64,000 bases of DNA from DTU072 sp050309775 (lineage in GTDB: Bacteria > Bacillota > Clostridia > Christensenellales > DTU072), in assembly GCA_050309775.1 (NCBI GenBank), contig JBNRMV010000013.1:186001-250000 (forward strand), read 5' to 3'. Each line of letters begins with the position of its first letter. Position 1 is the first letter of the stretch. The notes under the pieces are model-generated. The model was given only the letters and a program-made list of their open reading frames with translations. It ran no database searches and was not told the DNA's origin. A program made the position numbers and the translations under genes. Of this stretch, positions 47,501-53,361 are shown one piece after another.

Positions 47501-48573
47501 TTCTTTACGGTAATTTCTTGTTCCTCCATGGTTACAAAAAACTTGTCGGCGGAGTCACCGTTATATGACATAATCAGGTTTTCATTTTGGTAGCGCAGGT
47601 TTGTTCTGATTTCAAAAACATCCATGGGCTTCAAAAAGTCTTTGGCGCAGTTCGGGTTGCGGTTTGGGCCGTCGATTATGGTAATATCGCCGAAATTGCT
47701 TGCGGCGGTGCGGAACTGCAGCCCATTATTCATGGTTATGTCTATTTTTATGTAAATTTGTGAAAAACGCGCGGCAATAGCAGATGATACATAATCATCT
47801 CCGCTGCCGAACCAGCCGCCGCTCTCGCCGTAAGCAAGTTGCGCCTGACGGAAATTGTTGAGGTCAAGTTTCAGCGCAGCATTGGCGCCTATGCGGTCTA
47901 ATACAATGGTGCCTGTGTTCCTGGTGGAATTCAGTACTGCGGAAGATAAGGTTTTTGAAGTGTTGTTGCTGTCGGACGGGTTGCCTGTGGGCATCCATGT
48001 AATCGTCACATCGCAATAGTCCGCTGAGCTATCGACAGCCGACGCCGTAAAATAAGCATTTGCCGTCACCGTAAGCATGGGGTCCTCTATGGCAGCTTTG
48101 AGGCTGGGCGACATTCCTATTCTTGTGGTCATGGCAAGATTGGTGTCAAGCGTTTTTGGATAAGAGGCAAAGACTAAATCGTTGCCCTCATTTCTTATGT
48201 ATGCATTATTGGAGTATCCGGCAGAGCCTAAGAATCCGCCCTTGCCTTTGTTTACGGAAATGTTTCCGGAAATATATAAGTCATGAGGATCTGTTTGTGT
48301 AACTGATGTATCCCTTTGCGAGCCTTCGCTTGCAGAGCTGCCTTGAAGCGTAAATGATTGTACATTCGTTAGGCGCAAATGATTGTCGCCGTATACCAAA
48401 CCGTTGTTGGTGGAAAGCATGGTGACTTCGGTTGAAGTGAGAGCCTGTGTGGGAGCGCCTACTTCTGTCACAGCCGCAGACATTGCTATGAAACAGCCCA
48501 ATATTAAAATAACTACAAGCAAAATTGCTTTGCTAAATATATTCGATGCTTTTTTGGGGTGATGTTTAAGCAT
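38572..48573 (-). CDS. Giant MBG-type repeat surface protein, membrane anchored
   Basis: 3333 residues from the ATG at 48573, which follows AGGAGAG; a longer frame to 48609 lacks a ribosome site. A signal peptide is followed by a distinctive N-terminal region of about 750 residues that includes a chitobiase-C-like YYTTDGQNP segment. Then come roughly 27 MBG-type modules alternating between two patterns: P-x-x-A-G-x-Y-x-V...D-x-N-Y (about 17 by motif count) and I-x-Y-G-Q-x-L...G-x-F...V-x-F-x-P-x-D-x-x-N-Y (about 10). A membrane-proximal domain, a transmembrane helix near residue 3278-3300 and a long basic tail with RRRK and KKIRK end the protein. No LPXTG or SLH is seen. The repeats form a stalk likely to project far from the cell. 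The 538-residue gene follows in the same operon. Confidence 0.85.
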   Translation of the reverse strand: MLKHHPKKASNIFSKAILLVVILILGCFIAMSAAVTEVGAPTQALTSTEVTMLSTNNGLVYGDNHLRLTNVQSFTLQGSSASEGSQRDTSVTQTDPHDLYISGNISVNKGKGGFLGSAGYSNNAYIRNEGNDLVFASYPKTLDTNLAMTTRIGMSPSLKAAIEDPMLTVTANAYFTASAVDSSADYCDVTITWMPTGNPSDSNNTSKTLSSAVLNSTRNTGTIVLDRIGANAALKLDLNNFRQAQLAYGESGGWFGSGDDYVSSAIAARFSQIYIKIDITMNNGLQFRTAASNFGDITIIDGPNRNPNCAKDFLKPMDVFEIRTNLRYQNENLIMSYNGDSADKFFVTMEEQEITVKNEFRDFFFKPGGGADLMQVSTIEWNFDPMYLERIIDENFDITGQVARFRVLDIPPGVITPIELQPFLRRFEEGYSIGLNRIGPKITLRGDASAPEDPQINENDPFLMDYFNQGKWYSKGFQEGTPETRGVYIKVQMSPASFITGNGSAQRMYYTTDGQNPITAINRRILVDNITSNSTNREVTLFFPMSGSERQRIYTLRIVAYDYVGNISSIVTYSNIKLDCTDYSIEVFFMLGDRLSAAANSSAVSMLGTSELGTYKSETDKDFKKTASRTYRRGDLVYIQLSVKKSSQYRLFQYYNSGKRAYVCTYVDYGDFAAGNYGHFTEKTNNEVKLSVPDFSQQVAIVLDDEFLEDMENLKFYFIFKQQLPITIGATEAVYDGTPKGIEQPTTTYSGIEILTYYKATEEEPFVSQVQFTDAGSYFYRCEIVDINYFGYAGGNFVIRKADPFVTGLEVQSIYYENSMGSATIRCANTDPDKPDMLYTSASSSDGKVAGSFSIVYPVNTTQAYIRPTVGTKDIIVTFTPTEQYSKNYNVMTYNSTLFVHYSTNLTISFVESTFTYTYQKDVVRYASAITNPGNQQIIYEYKRQGQPDTAYTAKAPTDAGVYEVRVRTDLTISNYDNQKTTEGTDLKFIINRQPVLVVPTPAVCYYQNDYNPIAEAYITTPSGNQFIPISEWRYEYLVNNQWVDMRPTDSGVYQVKVIVDSQNEYGEITGNYSGEALTTLTIKKGNADEANGENYHIEFPTPINNPSIRGHIAYGQKLSEINLTKSDGYVATYMYRVTNQQGVETKEKRVVAGEFIVATRLYNPAVETVAAFVAEMKNTILPAGRYTGSTVLYTTFVPEDLINFNIATWRANITVVAGTPTFNNLQVSQLTYGQIAAELTINGFTKIPGDAPVYVISEEVRIDGVLINPTVNGLPVTGRLVYIDSKDKQMRAGTQSVVFRFIPDDTANVVTVSALNISVIVNKAPARLETADAVDGVITKTYGNVFRNPTVTIYKRINTPDGYVEVVDNSFNVTFTYRNSQGQIVTMNAFTPAGQYTMTAEIDNADYQGSLEQQLIIQKAKPALNTAPIASTVKYMMDMSGVTLTGGRMQHPVTYQQVNGIFVFKDDVIPPPPNAVGDRQYDVTFRPIDSDNYEETDIKITINIKKATASITLSNLQHIYSGMVKEPTYSTNIVIRTDGDTWYYVDLDLPENELTEFDRPLSVDISFNTPNNNVPINAGRYQVTARINDANYEGMAQAEYVIEQADATIVVDQTSRVQAYNSGTISLKASAKDLAGNTIKVLIAQSFSTIANVALSDAPRDVGIYNVTLEIRDTNYKAKTFSTLTITISQLNILNNIQTYGTRPPVLVEYMPSTASSVIRYQQVFDDELGDITDVQPTSAGMYKILISFPANLNNGYTADFESTLIINKAQVSLSYNGSFKYTYTGLPRSQLIMDINSVRVTPSALYALKRTVLFFDAEIEEFTSVEPVDVGSYIMVVSIDDNNYAGSEQFTYIIEKATPVIRINPAVSPLTYRDDGSQAIFDGGEVVFNGEIKAGCYQLVENTMNLEVGIHSVMYRFIPDDSHNLKEIHGTAQVTIVQKDLSSAIVFYGATTVQYNQQPHYINAYIDSGENVIIDIFYNRSKSAPRERGEYVITAEIADKNYKGSAEWENKLTIIVGMPEISPPKLTDIRLNDPLGYSEIQGGFAYINGTGEFVNNQLVPGTATLIAGTFAFTRPSTIMDKANYREVELSFKPFASNNFSNVIFTTTVRVIGLDPVIGTVVSSKKEADKTIYYGQDLSNYNLSFETTPPGATPGVLSFVDESIVPQVGKPVKYRFYPDNDTLYNIVEGDVDIAISKTTPSVQSVSVRAFYGQTLRQAIFNALMLNPHNSAIAVDGQFSLIEVEGFEDLDTVLTVANTVSMTGMSTLSSTPTLQGRYRFVSDNYNTVEGDVAISCYNLVDDANIDVARNQKRYDALPISVSDLGVSTAFTQHPLFEENYLLTIFSAAGVASQGIEVGVYTVIIEIIDVMYYGKKEVTFTIDKADISADISLSHTSGVFGEAIAKPTVIVSGNYGDIPQQNFVIEFKGANEDISGYNETMPSQAGIYDVRITVTNNAHFAGQKLLTFIIEKRAAAVTVSGMIQNYGNVNPLVAQYVEYDLVPTITYYSPTYNRSTIVPTEAGDYTARIEIIHNNYTIRAGNHNYIEVSFKIIQANLTLREKPTVSDIVYGQSYSDARINGGRVTYGESLEVQGKYSFMSPSEKPDAGRQTVDLLFTPYNKNYAVLRIDDVDVTVLRANVEILFTNLMAVYDGTNKKNAATYVSDSQIEWEIVFIRQGIEVEPINAGSYEIRVRVLSNNHQLGIDISGAPILEKPGAATFIINKASMSDFTLPVPTEISYGQSLAFSTLNSSEYEGYGIAQYEGISGNVSGSFSYVNSGLVLGDAGSYIVDIVFNPTDSANYNIFYTKIEVNVAPARATISVRNNTYTYGTPITLPIFITNPGNLTVSHDMDCIGQIKDAGVYKYTVWVTSRNYDHPENYFEFNIEVLKKAVRIEFVQNGQRIDKYYTTYNKLLNATAVVNTDDIVPSDLYSSLGVHINQRININYYSIPKSDGDGVTDYGHVPPVNIGDYRVTATMDHPNYYGDAIINYDINLGEIEEIKFDTATLERQVYGSVVPPIITTKPAGVSYWIDYQGHGKTIPPNAGTYNIVVYFNDPNYVPKHISAMFKIQKKEITLENIEVQNKAYDGVSTIAITAKMNGVLPGSEVKLDLKARTLGGATNVGIHNVEILSYNISGLSAQNYYVAKPYFAGTVEIFEKKIIDINSQSFITSKEGFTEGLTVEFKEIDSASNKENFFTNMLGQKATVQTFVIKENGAPTTLDTRVKVYLKIPDEYLDVENLKVYGLGKLGDRQINFIREGDYYTFYTDSSGEVVFTSNDFSYWFIPVTGLAVIIVLGVFTLFWLNPRRRKSATGDTAGWKRATKKIRKGGLYRRD

Positions 48574-48644
48574 ATTCTCTCCTAATTCGCTGTATTTCTG
48601 CCTCAACAAAGGTCATACGATGCCGAGCATAATAGTCTATTATT

Positions 48645-48673
48645 ATAATATTATTAAATTAAGCTTTTGTCAA
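48645..48673 (-). promoter_or_regulatory. Promoter of the 3333-residue surface protein operon
   Basis: Minus-strand TTGACA (48668-48673), 17-bp spacer, TATTAT (48645-48650). It leaves a leader of about 65 nt. It is divergent from the groES promoter; the 331-bp gap between the two genes holds only these two promoters and CIRCE. Confidence 0.7.
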
Positions 48674-48795
48674 TGGTACATAAAGAAATATATCGGTAAA
48701 AGTATTCTTTTAGTTATACTTAAAACATTCTTAAAAAAATCCATAAGAATGCACCAAAATTCTACATTTTTTTCAAAGAAGTTCCTTGAAAATGC

Positions 48796-48824
48796 TTGTA
48801 AAAAGAAAAAAGCAATGTTATAAT
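48796..48824 (+). promoter_or_regulatory. Sigma-A promoter of groES-groEL
   Basis: TTGTAA (48796-48801), 17-bp spacer, TGT-TATAAT (48819-48824). The start of transcription falls at about 48831, next to CIRCE. Confidence 0.8.
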
Positions 48825-48832
48825 CAAATCTG

Positions 48833-48859
48833 TTGGCACTCCCGACATATGAGTGCTAA
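48833..48859 (+). promoter_or_regulatory. CIRCE operator (HrcA binding site)
   Basis: TTGGCACTC-N9-GAGTGCTAA at 48833-48859, one base off the canonical TTAGCACTC-N9-GAGTGCTAA. It lies directly downstream of the -10 and should let HrcA repress groES-groEL until heat stress. Confidence 0.95.
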
Positions 48860-48904
48860 ATACCAGGACAATAATTTTTGAAAACACTAATAGGAGGTAA
48901 AAGA

Positions 48905-49192
48905 ATGAAACTTAAACCATTATTCGACAAAATCGTCCTCAAACAAGTAGAAGCCATTGAGAAGACAGCCAGTGGCATTGTGCTTCCGGGCACCGCAAAA
49001 GAAAAACCGCAAATGGCGGAAGTCATAGCTGTCGGACCGGGCGGCGTCATCGACGGCAAAGAAATTAAAATGCAGGTCAAACCCGGCGATGTTATACTTT
49101 ATTCAAAATATGCCGGCTCGGAATTCAAGATTGATGACGAAAATGTCACCATTATCAGACAAAGCGATGTACTTGCAATAGTAACTGAATAA
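48905..49192 (+). CDS. groES: Co-chaperonin GroES
   Basis: 95-residue cap of the GroEL chamber. MKLKPLFDKIVLKQVE is the standard N-terminus, and the mobile loop reads KTASGIVLPGTAKEKPQMA at about residues 19-37. An internal ATG start is used; the frame opens at 48878, but AGGAGG lies 7-8 nt before the ATG at 48905. The mid-protein GVIDGKEIKMQVKPGDVILYSKYAG is conserved. It is the first gene of the HrcA/CIRCE-controlled operon and is followed by groEL after 14 bp. Confidence 0.97.
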   Translation: MKLKPLFDKIVLKQVEAIEKTASGIVLPGTAKEKPQMAEVIAVGPGGVIDGKEIKMQVKPGDVILYSKYAGSEFKIDDENVTIIRQSDVLAIVTE

Positions 49193-49206
49193 GGAGGTAA
49201 ACAACA

Positions 49207-50835
49207 ATGCCAAAACAATTTAAGTACGCAGAAGACGCCAGAAAAGCGCTGGAGAAAGGTGCCGACATTCTGGCCAACACCGTAAAACTTACTCTCGGAC
49301 CCAAGGGGCGCAATGTAGTGCTTGAGAAGAAATTCGGCGCTCCCCTCATCACAAATGACGGCGTGACCATTGCCAAAGAAATCGAACTTGAAGATGTCTT
49401 TGAAAACATGGGTGCGCAGCTGATTAAAGAAGTATCGACAAAGACCAACGATGTCGCCGGCGACGGCACGACGACTGCCGCCGTGCTTGCCCAAGCAATC
49501 ATAAAAGAGGGTTTGAAGAATGTAGCCGCCGGAGCAAATCCCATGGCGCTGCGCAGAGGTATCACCAAGGCCACAGATATGGCCGTTGAGGAACTCAGGA
49601 GCATCTCAAAGCCCATAAATGACAAAAACGAAATAGCTTCTGTTGCCAGCATTTCGGCAGGCGACGACACTATCGGCAGCCTGATATCAGAGGCTATGGA
49701 AAGAGTCGGCAAGGACGGCGTTATCACCGTTGACGAATCAAAATCCATGAAAACAGAATTGACCGTAGTCGAGGGTATGCAGTTTGACCGCGGTTATATA
49801 AGCTCATATATGGTAACCAATACCGACAAAATGGAAGCCGAATTGGACAATCCTGTGATTTTGATTACCGACAAAAAAATAAGCTCCATTCAAGAAATAC
49901 TGCCCGTTCTGGAACAGGTACTGAAGAACGGACTGAAACTTCTCATAATCGCCGAGGACATTGAGGGCGAAGCGCTTGCCACCCTTGTAGTCAACAAGCT
50001 GAAAGGCGTATTCAATTGCGCCGCCGTAAAAGCTCCCGGCTTTGGAGATAGGCGCAAGGCAATGTTGCAGGATATTGCCGTTCTGACGGGAGGTACAGTT
50101 ATCAGCGAAGAAACCGGACATGACCTCAAAGAAACCACCCTTGCGCAGTTGGGCAGAGCAAAACTTATCAAGATTGACAAAGACAACACCACCATAATCG
50201 GCGGCAACGGCGACCAGACCGAAATCCAGAACCGCATAAAATCCATAAAGCTGCAGATAGCCGAAACCACCAGCGATTATGACAGAGAAAAATTGCAAGA
50301 GCGTTTGGCAAAACTTGCCGGCGGCGTAGCCGTTATCAATGTTGGCGCAGCAACCGAAGTAGAAATGAAAGACACCAAGTTGCGTATTGAAGATGCGCTT
50401 GCAGCAACAAGAGCCGCAGTTGAAGAAGGCGTTGTGCCCGGCGGCGGTATTGCCCTGCTGTCACTTAGCGCAAAGCTAAAGAGTTTTGCCGAAAAACTGT
50501 CCAACGACGAAAAGACCGGAGCGCTCATTGTTATGAAAGCGCTTGAAGCGCCAATACGCCAGATTGCATCAAACTGCGGAGTAGACGGCGGCGTTATCGT
50601 CAACAAGATTTTGTCGGACAACATTCCCAATCAGGGTTATGACGCGCAAAAAGATGTGTTCTGCGATATGATGACTGCGGGTATTATCGACCCGACAAAG
50701 GTTGCTCGCTCGGCGCTGCAAAATGCCGCCAGCGTTGCTGCAACTCTGCTGACCACAGAAGCGCTTGTTGCCGACATTCCGCAACCGCCGGCACCTATGG
50801 CAGGCGGAGCGCCCGGTATGGGAGATATGTATTAA
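49207..50835 (+). CDS. groEL: Chaperonin GroEL
   Basis: 542-residue 60-kDa chaperonin subunit that folds proteins in an ATP-driven double ring with GroES. Signatures: KLTLGPKGRNVVLEK, GDGTTTAAVLAQ, the catalytic DDD-type GDGTTT loop, EDALAATRAAVEEGVVPGGG near residue 395-415, and a Gly-Met-rich end (MAGGAPGMGDMY). AAGGAGG precedes the ATG. Nothing unusual is seen in it; its terminator follows at 50863. Confidence 0.98.
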   Translation: MPKQFKYAEDARKALEKGADILANTVKLTLGPKGRNVVLEKKFGAPLITNDGVTIAKEIELEDVFENMGAQLIKEVSTKTNDVAGDGTTTAAVLAQAIIKEGLKNVAAGANPMALRRGITKATDMAVEELRSISKPINDKNEIASVASISAGDDTIGSLISEAMERVGKDGVITVDESKSMKTELTVVEGMQFDRGYISSYMVTNTDKMEAELDNPVILITDKKISSIQEILPVLEQVLKNGLKLLIIAEDIEGEALATLVVNKLKGVFNCAAVKAPGFGDRRKAMLQDIAVLTGGTVISEETGHDLKETTLAQLGRAKLIKIDKDNTTIIGGNGDQTEIQNRIKSIKLQIAETTSDYDREKLQERLAKLAGGVAVINVGAATEVEMKDTKLRIEDALAATRAAVEEGVVPGGGIALLSLSAKLKSFAEKLSNDEKTGALIVMKALEAPIRQIASNCGVDGGVIVNKILSDNIPNQGYDAQKDVFCDMMTAGIIDPTKVARSALQNAASVAATLLTTEALVADIPQPPAPMAGGAPGMGDMY

Positions 50836-50862
50836 GATACTCCCTTCTTAATTCATAAGCTG

Positions 50863-50888
50863 AAAAAGCTCCCGGAAGGGAGCTTTTT
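50863..50888. terminator. Bidirectional intrinsic terminator
   Basis: Perfect AAAAAGCTCCC-GGAA-GGGAGCTTTTT stem between groEL (plus) and the MMPL exporter gene (minus). Its core resembles the hairpins at 3919 and 4115. Confidence 0.88.
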
Positions 50889-50921
50889 CTTTGCAAAAAT
50901 GATGTTATTACACCTATTCTT

Positions 50922-53339
50922 TTATGAGTTTTTTCCAAACACTTTAATAAAAAACATTTTAATTTTTTGATTGTTTTCCTTTATTCTCTTACGGATAAGC
51001 GCATTGCGGATTTTTGTTTTTAAGCGTATGCGTTCGTTGTTTTGGCGTATTCTTTCATTGCTTGCCTGAATGAGGGCTTTTGTGCGCTCATTGCTGGCTT
51101 TAAGACGGGCTTTTGCGCGCTCGTTGCTGGCTATTATGCGCGCTTTGGCGCGCTCATTGCTTTTTTCTATCATATAGCCCAGATGTTCAAACATTTCGCG
51201 GTAGGTCTTTACCCTGCGGAAATACGGCATTATTGCCGTTTGTAAAGTAAGTATCAGCAAAAGACTGATGCCTGCGCCTCTTGCCAACATTCCCGTAAGC
51301 TGTTTGATAATCAGGTTGTCTGTGACAAAATACATGGACAAGCAGGCCGAAGCAATGACGGCTGCGCTTGCCGCCACCGCCGGGAAGGATTCGGAAACTG
51401 CAACGACAGCCGCATCTTTGGCTTTTGTGAATTGCCACTTTATTTCCTCAAATCTGTTGGCAACCAATATGGCATAATCAACCATACAGCCCAACTGGAT
51501 TGAGCTTATCATTATGTAAATCATAAAGTTCAGGTTTTGCCCGAAAAGGTATGACAGCGTAAGGTTAAGCCAGATGCCCAGTTCTATGACAAAAATAAGC
51601 AACAAGCCTTTGCGAACGGAACGGAATATCGCCATGAGTATGACCAATATGACGGCAACGGAAATAATCGTCACCACCAAAAAGTCCGTAGGCGTGACGG
51701 AGCGCATGTCATTGACGCCGACAAGCATACCCGTGGTGTATGAGTTTTCGAAATATTTTGCGGTCGCCGCAGAAATGTTTTGGTAAGAGCGTATTGCCGC
51801 TTCGTCCTCTGCGCTGCCTGTTATGGCAAGCGTATAAAGTGTATACCAGCGCTCCTCTCCGTTTATGTTGATTTTTTTGAAATATGATTGACCCATGCCG
51901 CCGCTTATCAATGAGCCCAGCGCCGGAGAATCCAACAGCTCTTTCATTCTTTCGCCGGAAATATTTATGGCGGAAAAGGCGCTCATAATCCCGCTAATTT
52001 TCTCATCTGCGGAAAGTTCTGCAACAAAATCCTGATGCGTGCCCTGCTTTGTTTCCAGCGGTACGGCTATTATCATCTGATTGCCTAATTCATAGGCAAG
52101 TTGTTCTTGGGGGGTGGTAATTTTTAATTCATATGTATCAAAATAGCTGTATTCCAGCTTGCTCTGCCCGATATACAAGGGAGCCACCGCCAACACCGCA
52201 ACTATTATTAACGCCCAACCTATTTTTGAAGATAGTTTAGCCACGGGTTTTACATTGAGTTTCAGCTGTTTATGCTCTGTCTTGGCAAGTACCTTGTCAA
52301 AAAGTATGACAAAAATCGGTTGCAGCGTAAGCACTGTTATGAGCGAAAGCAATACGCCTTTCATAAGCACCGCCGCAAGGTCGGCGCCCAGCTCAAACTT
52401 CATAAAGTACAGCGCCGCAAACCCGCCTACCGTTGTCAAAGCGCTGCCAACAATTGATGACGCAACAGACGGAATAGCCGCCTTTGTGGCTGCAAGCGGG
52501 TCAAGCGCCTGACGCTTTTGCCGATAAATATGCATATAAAATATGGCATAATCCATAGTTACCGCAAGTTGCAACACACTTGACAGTGCAAAGCTGACTA
52601 TTGAAACAGACGGCATGAATAGGTTTGTACCCATATTCACCAGCACTGACATTCCCAAAGAAATAAGCAAAATAAGCGGCTCAACATAAGATGTCGTGAC
52701 CAGCAACAGCACCAACAACAGCGCAACGCCGGCAAAAATCAAATATTTCGGCAACTCATTCAAAGTTGCCTCCATCATTATTTTTGAGGTGGCAGTAGTG
52801 CCTGATGCCGCATAGGGTCGATCGCCGAATTCGTCAACTATGGCGTCAAAGAGAGCGCTTGCCTCCTTTGTTGAGGACGCATAATCCATTACCATAAAAA
52901 ACACATAGTTATATTTATTGCTGCCGCTGATTTCGTGTTTGAGAAAACTTTTCAGACCATCGGTATTTATGGTGACATCATCGCCCAAAAGGTGGGCATA
53001 ATCGGAAAGGTTGTCAAATTGTTCAATATCTTCCACCCAAACAAACTGGCTCAATCCCTCGAACTTCTTGATTGTTTTTACGCTTTCACGCAACGCCGCG
53101 TCGTCGGCATCTCCTTCGACGACCAGCATGACATCGGCGTTTATGCCAAAGTTTTCTTTAAGAAAGTTCAGCCCCTTTGTCATCTCAAATTCGTCGGACA
53201 GATAGCTTGTCATGTCAGAATTTATTCTGTTGCCTTTTATCAGCGTAACCGTGCCTGCAATTGAAAGCCCGACAATAACGGCGGTCACTGCAAGTATGAG
53301 CCACCGGAATTTTATGACATATTCCGAAAACTTTTTCAT
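50922..53339 (-). CDS. MMPL/RND-superfamily exporter with coiled-coil tail
   Basis: 805-residue RND-type permease: a short N-terminal segment, first helix (about residues 10-30), a periplasmic-type domain of about 130 residues, a helix bundle with the MMPL-like DYAIFYMHIYR motif, a second outside domain, and a final bundle with MVDYAILVANRFEE. Members move lipids or hydrophobic compounds using the proton gradient; the substrate is unknown. After the last helix is a cytosolic tail with tandem 11-residue repeats of the form A-S-N-E-R-A-K-A-R-x-x (about residues 728-761; DNA repeats of 33 bp at 51058-51156), predicted to form a coiled coil. AGGAG precedes the ATG. It begins 22 bp after its paralogue, so the pair is co-transcribed. 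Confidence 0.88.
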   Translation of the reverse strand: MKKFSEYVIKFRWLILAVTAVIVGLSIAGTVTLIKGNRINSDMTSYLSDEFEMTKGLNFLKENFGINADVMLVVEGDADDAALRESVKTIKKFEGLSQFVWVEDIEQFDNLSDYAHLLGDDVTINTDGLKSFLKHEISGSNKYNYVFFMVMDYASSTKEASALFDAIVDEFGDRPYAASGTTATSKIMMEATLNELPKYLIFAGVALLLVLLLVTTSYVEPLILLISLGMSVLVNMGTNLFMPSVSIVSFALSSVLQLAVTMDYAIFYMHIYRQKRQALDPLAATKAAIPSVASSIVGSALTTVGGFAALYFMKFELGADLAAVLMKGVLLSLITVLTLQPIFVILFDKVLAKTEHKQLKLNVKPVAKLSSKIGWALIIVAVLAVAPLYIGQSKLEYSYFDTYELKITTPQEQLAYELGNQMIIAVPLETKQGTHQDFVAELSADEKISGIMSAFSAINISGERMKELLDSPALGSLISGGMGQSYFKKININGEERWYTLYTLAITGSAEDEAAIRSYQNISAATAKYFENSYTTGMLVGVNDMRSVTPTDFLVVTIISVAVILVILMAIFRSVRKGLLLIFVIELGIWLNLTLSYLFGQNLNFMIYIMISSIQLGCMVDYAILVANRFEEIKWQFTKAKDAAVVAVSESFPAVAASAAVIASACLSMYFVTDNLIIKQLTGMLARGAGISLLLILTLQTAIMPYFRRVKTYREMFEHLGYMIEKSNERAKARIIASNERAKARLKASNERTKALIQASNERIRQNNERIRLKTKIRNALIRKRIKENNQKIKMFFIKVFGKNS

Positions 53340-53361
53340 TTACAACTCCTATGAAAAACCT

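Noticed and set aside
48574..48609. Longer N-terminus for the giant MBG protein
   Set aside because: No ribosome site upstream of 48609, whereas AGGAGAG precedes the ATG at 48573 and the signal peptide starts there.
48620..48823. 67-codon plus-strand frame in the groES/giant gene gap
   Set aside because: AT-rich, no SD, and covers two promoters.
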